A DNA stretch of 34,926 nt from a virus. The DNA lies in the IMG/VR virus record IMGVR_UViG_3300030109_002021, positions 1 to 34,926 of that record. The stretch is one strand, 5' to 3'. Below are positions 33,269 to 34,926 of this stretch, piece after piece. The notes beneath the pieces were generated by a model. It saw only the letters and a program-made list of their open reading frames with translations. It was not told the DNA's origin and searched no databases. Position 1 is the stretch's first letter. Each line of letters opens with the position of its first letter. Position numbers and translations under genes: made by a program.

Positions 33269-33499
33269 ATGAAAAAGAAAGACTTCAAACCACATACAAT
33301 GTACAACCCCAAGACTGGGGAAGGAACTAAAGCAGCCACATACGAACAACACCTAAAGCTAAAGAAGATGGGATACGGACACAGCAAACCAGCCAAGAAG
33401 ACAGCTAAGAAAAAGACAGCTAAGAAGAAGACAGCAAAGAAGAAGAGTAGAACTTCTTTTACTGATGCCGTTGCGAAGCGGATGAGCGGGGGATATTAA
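33269..33499 (+). CDS. Lysine-rich small basic protein (histone H1-like tail)
   Basis: This 76-residue protein starts right after the giant gene's stop and has one of the few clear Shine-Dalgarno sequences here (AGGAG, seven bases before the ATG). The N-terminal half (FKPHTMYNPKTGEGTKAATY, then EQHLKLKKMGYGH) matches a small family common in marine phages. The second half is a Lys/Ala/Thr repeat (residues 42-59, AKKKT units) like eukaryotic or bacterial histone H1 tails, followed by a polar C terminus. It probably binds DNA or the virion interior. Function is unproven. Confidence 0.7.
   Translation: MKKKDFKPHTMYNPKTGEGTKAATYEQHLKLKKMGYGHSKPAKKTAKKKTAKKKTAKKKSRTSFTDAVAKRMSGGY
33392..33445 (+). 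repeat. 15-bp coding repeats (AKKKT units)
   Basis: Three and a half copies of a 15-bp unit resembling gctaagaaaaagaca encode Ala-Lys-Lys-Lys-Thr. Copies differ at synonymous positions, so the protein sequence rather than the DNA appears to be maintained. Length could vary between relatives. Confidence 0.85.
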
Positions 33500-33500
33500 T

Positions 33501-33668
33501 GTGAAGTCCGCCTCGTCTTTGTTGGAGACCATCCTTGTGGTGGTCTTAGCAATGACACTTAGTATGGTGCTAATTCAAACTGCCTTCAATGTGTATGACA
33601 TCTTCTACGATATGAAGGAGATTGAATCCACCTCTGACTTTTCTGTAATTAAAGGATCTTCTCCTTAA
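33501..33668 (+). CDS. 55-residue membrane peptide (GTG start)
   Basis: This short gene begins with GTG two bases after the lysine-rich gene's stop, with GGGGGAT upstream as a possible ribosome site. The product has a short basic start (MKSASS), one strong membrane span (TILVVVLAMTLSMVLIQ, about residues 10-26), and an acidic C terminus (IFYDMKEIESTSDFS). It has no lipobox. Its 3' end overlaps the opposite-strand NTP pyrophosphohydrolase gene by 20 bases. It may be a membrane accessory or superinfection factor; no family is recognised. The GTG start makes it less certain than its neighbours. Confidence 0.52.
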   Translation: MKSASSLLETILVVVLAMTLSMVLIQTAFNVYDIFYDMKEIESTSDFSVIKGSSP

Positions 33669-34065
33669 TAGATTGGGTGAAAGTATCTTTCAAAGCGGTG
33701 TAATCTTCTTCGGAGCAACTAGTTTTTTCCTTTAGATTATATGGCTTTGATTCCCTCTCCTGACGGAACATCGCCTTCGCCAAGATAGCGTAGTTGATGA
33801 TGTCTTCACACGCATCATCCACCGTCTCTCCTGATACTGATAGTTGCCCATCGTTCGTGAAGGTTTTGATACGTTGGATCTTATCCATTACACGCATCAT
33901 GATTCCCGTTACAGGATGCACATCCAGTATGGTTGAGCAACGGAAGTTAGCGAACACATCGTCCGCCTCCTTCCCTCCTGTATAATCATTGTTCTTCTGC
34001 TCCATTATCTGACGGCATCTATCCGTTGTTTCTTGGTGTAGTTCTAGTAATTCTGCAAGGGTCAT
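33649..34065 (-). CDS. All-alpha NTP pyrophosphohydrolase (MazG/DUF1599-like)
   Basis: This 138-residue protein is mainly helical. KNNDYTGG (about 24-31) and DDVFANF (about 35-41) are followed by RVMDKIQRIKTF and ETVDDACEDIINYAILAK. The acidic pairs in the last helix and the upstream Glu/Asp residues are the metal-binding pattern of MazG-type NTP pyrophosphatases, and the KNxDYxGG start is typical of DUF1599. It would hydrolyse a (d)NTP to the monophosphate, either to shape the nucleotide pool for replication or to reset alarmone levels. Its ATG overlaps a 33-residue membrane gene by four bases, and its 3' end overlaps the plus-strand 55-residue gene. Confidence 0.74.
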   Translation of the reverse strand: MTLAELLELHQETTDRCRQIMEQKNNDYTGGKEADDVFANFRCSTILDVHPVTGIMMRVMDKIQRIKTFTNDGQLSVSGETVDDACEDIINYAILAKAMFRQERESKPYNLKEKTSCSEEDYTALKDTFTQSIKEKIL

Positions 34066-34163
34066 AGTTCGTATTTAACAAGGGCTATAAATAAAATAAA
34101 TAGGGCAATCAATAGGAATACGCTGCCGTGTATTTCTCTATCAGAAATTATCTCCGCAATCAT
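34062..34163 (-). CDS. 33-residue membrane peptide
   Basis: A minimal gene linking two neighbours. Its ATG lies inside the last codons of the 87-residue gene, and its stop is TGA in ATGA shared with the pyrophosphohydrolase start. The product has a short polar head (MIAEIISDREIHG), then a very hydrophobic run (VFLLIALFILFIALV) and a short tail (KYEL). The continuous coupling on both sides and the clean span make a chance frame unlikely, though the length is small. The role is unknown. Confidence 0.55.
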   Translation of the reverse strand: MIAEIISDREIHGSVFLLIALFILFIALVKYEL

Positions 34164-34404
34164 CTAGTTTTCTAAGGATTCGAGTGAGCCTTACAGCTAC
34201 CCCATTGACTAGCTTCTGTCTCTTATTTGGTGGAGTATCTTCAACTAGATCAGGGCCTACCATATCCTTACCACTAAAGTTTTCCCAGACTGGGTAAACC
34301 TTAACGGTATCAGGACACACATAGTCCTCGACCACTGCTCCTTCAATTAACATCTTTCCGTATGGCATCTTCTTTGTGTCTATAACTTGTCTTATTATTC
34401 TCAT
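34141..34404 (-). CDS. Small protein of unknown function
   Basis: This 87-residue soluble protein has a beta-prone start (MRIIRQVIDTKKMPYGKMLI), a VKVYPVWENFSG segment and a basic C-terminal helix (VRLTRILRKL). It contains two cysteines and no membrane span. Its ATGA start overlaps the stop of the upstream gene, and GGAG seven bases before the ATG is one of the few Shine-Dalgarno-like sites in the window. It belongs to the operon headed by the helicase at the right edge. I do not recognise the family. Confidence 0.65.
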   Translation of the reverse strand: MRIIRQVIDTKKMPYGKMLIEGAVVEDYVCPDTVKVYPVWENFSGKDMVGPDLVEDTPPNKRQKLVNGVAVRLTRILRKLDDCGDNF

Positions 34405-34685
34405 TTAAATTCTCCATCGGTTACGTTGTGTATTGTTTCCTCTACTAGTTTGTATTTGCGGGGGTCTATATTAGGCTCTCCTGCTAGAGCTAAGATGCTC
34501 CATATGAATAAGTTCAAGTGTCTAGGTTGATGTGCTCTCACACATCGGATGCTGGCGGACGGAGCAAACACAATGATGCTCCACCCTGAAGGGTTCATGT
34601 CATCATTATCTCTCCTCGCTTTGATAGATATGGATGCGTTATTCAAAGTTATAACTTCCGCTGTAGTATTTTTAGGTTCTTTCAT
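34401..34685 (-). CDS. Small protein of unknown function
   Basis: This 94-residue protein has a beta-rich N-terminal half (AEVITLNNASISIKARRDND, then WSIIVFAPSASIRC) and a C-terminal half with one moderately hydrophobic helix (LNLFIWSILALAG) followed by a charged tail. That helix could be buried rather than membrane-spanning. The start lies two bases after the helicase stop, and the stop overlaps the next gene as ATGA. Placement suggests a helicase accessory or DNA metabolism factor. The family is not recognised. Confidence 0.62.
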   Translation of the reverse strand: MKEPKNTTAEVITLNNASISIKARRDNDDMNPSGWSIIVFAPSASIRCVRAHQPRHLNLFIWSILALAGEPNIDPRKYKLVEETIHNVTDGEFK

Positions 34686-34687
34686 TT

Positions 34688-34926
34688 TTAAAATGGTTTG
34701 TCTTCGTTGTAATAAGAGGAGGTAAACTCCCCAACTTGTGAGTGATGGATCCTGTTCATGTTCCTCATCTTTTTACTGATGGCTCGCATGACATATTGTT
34801 CTATGGATCCGTTCGATATCATTACTTTTTGTAAGGCATCAGACTTAGCACCGTTACGATGTATACGTCCTAACACCTGTGAGAATTCTTTAGCATTAAA
34901 GCTAGGGCTAATCAAAGATAAGCGAG
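34688..34926 (-). CDS. SF2/SNF2-type helicase, C-terminal end only (partial)
   Basis: The frame is open to the right edge, so the TTG at 34915 is internal and only the last 79 residues or so are present. LISPSFNAKEFSQVLGRIHR is the SF2 helicase motif VI region, with QVLGRIHR holding the arginine finger. SIEQYVMRAISKKMRNMNRI then matches the end of phage SNF2-like helicases. It would be an ATP-dependent DNA translocase or helicase in replication or recombination. The gene heads the minus-strand operon that continues into the two small unknowns, the membrane peptide and the NTP pyrophosphohydrolase. Confidence 0.82.
   Translation of the reverse strand, partial: RLSLISPSFNAKEFSQVLGRIHRNGAKSDALQKVMISNGSIEQYVMRAISKKMRNMNRIHHSQVGEFTSSYYNEDKPF

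Noticed and set aside
1-34926. tRNA genes, integrase, attachment sites, IS elements
   Set aside because: No cloverleaf-like sequence, recombinase frame or flanking direct repeat was seen by reading; a covariance search was not possible.

Overview
The window is a segment of a tailed double-stranded DNA phage genome, most likely a podovirus-like marine or environmental phage. Gene density is very high: most neighbouring genes abut or overlap by 1-11 bases, and no stretch over about 130 bases lacks a gene. The hallmark genes are a large terminase, a phage-type DNA polymerase A, a primase-helicase, tail fibre and adaptor-type virion proteins, and a lysis cassette with an amidase. A lipoprotein that looks like an outer-membrane spanin suggests a Gram-negative host. 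Base composition looks moderately AT-rich by eye. Shine-Dalgarno sequences are nearly absent, and at least two genes appear to sit directly on promoters with no leader. No integrase, repressor, tRNA, CRISPR or IS element was seen. The portal and major capsid genes are not in the window and may lie beyond the left edge.

Layout: (1) 1-9998, plus strand: late genes. These are a 5'-truncated tail fibre, a glycosyltransferase-like protein, a small acidic protein, two large unrecognised virion-type proteins, a gp11-like adaptor candidate, the lysis genes (small membrane proteins, overlapping spanin-like pair, amidase), a metallopeptidase-like protein and a PD-(D/E)XK nuclease. (2) 9973-17746, minus strand, read right to left: small terminase candidate, two small unknowns, RuvC-like resolvase, Cas4/RecB-like nuclease, an unknown protein preceded by a 5x7-bp tandem repeat, a coiled-coil protein, then a 12-bp perfect GC hairpin just before DNA polymerase A, and an AEP/D5-type primase-helicase. 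(3) 17776-33668, plus strand: large terminase, two charged coiled-coil proteins, a giant 3,911-residue polyvalent protein taking a third of the window, a lysine-rich small protein and a 55-residue membrane peptide. (4) 33649-34926, minus strand: an all-alpha NTP pyrophosphohydrolase, a 33-residue membrane peptide, two unknowns and the C-terminal end of an SF2 helicase running off the right edge.

How the parts fit: the minus-strand genes would copy and process DNA (primase-helicase, PolA, nucleases, resolvase, NTP pyrophosphatase, helicase), the terminase would package it, and the plus-strand genes would build the virion and lyse the cell. The giant protein is the most unusual item. It joins an HExxH zincin, a second degenerate zincin-like region, a 2H-phosphoesterase-like domain and a region whose Lys/Asp spacing matches HhH-GPD DNA glycosylases. 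Two copies of the peptide LESRFGA bracket the glycosylase-like region. I infer that it is carried in the virion and injected, bringing protease, RNA or cyclic-nucleotide and DNA-base activities into the host at entry. That is a hypothesis built on motif reading without database searches.
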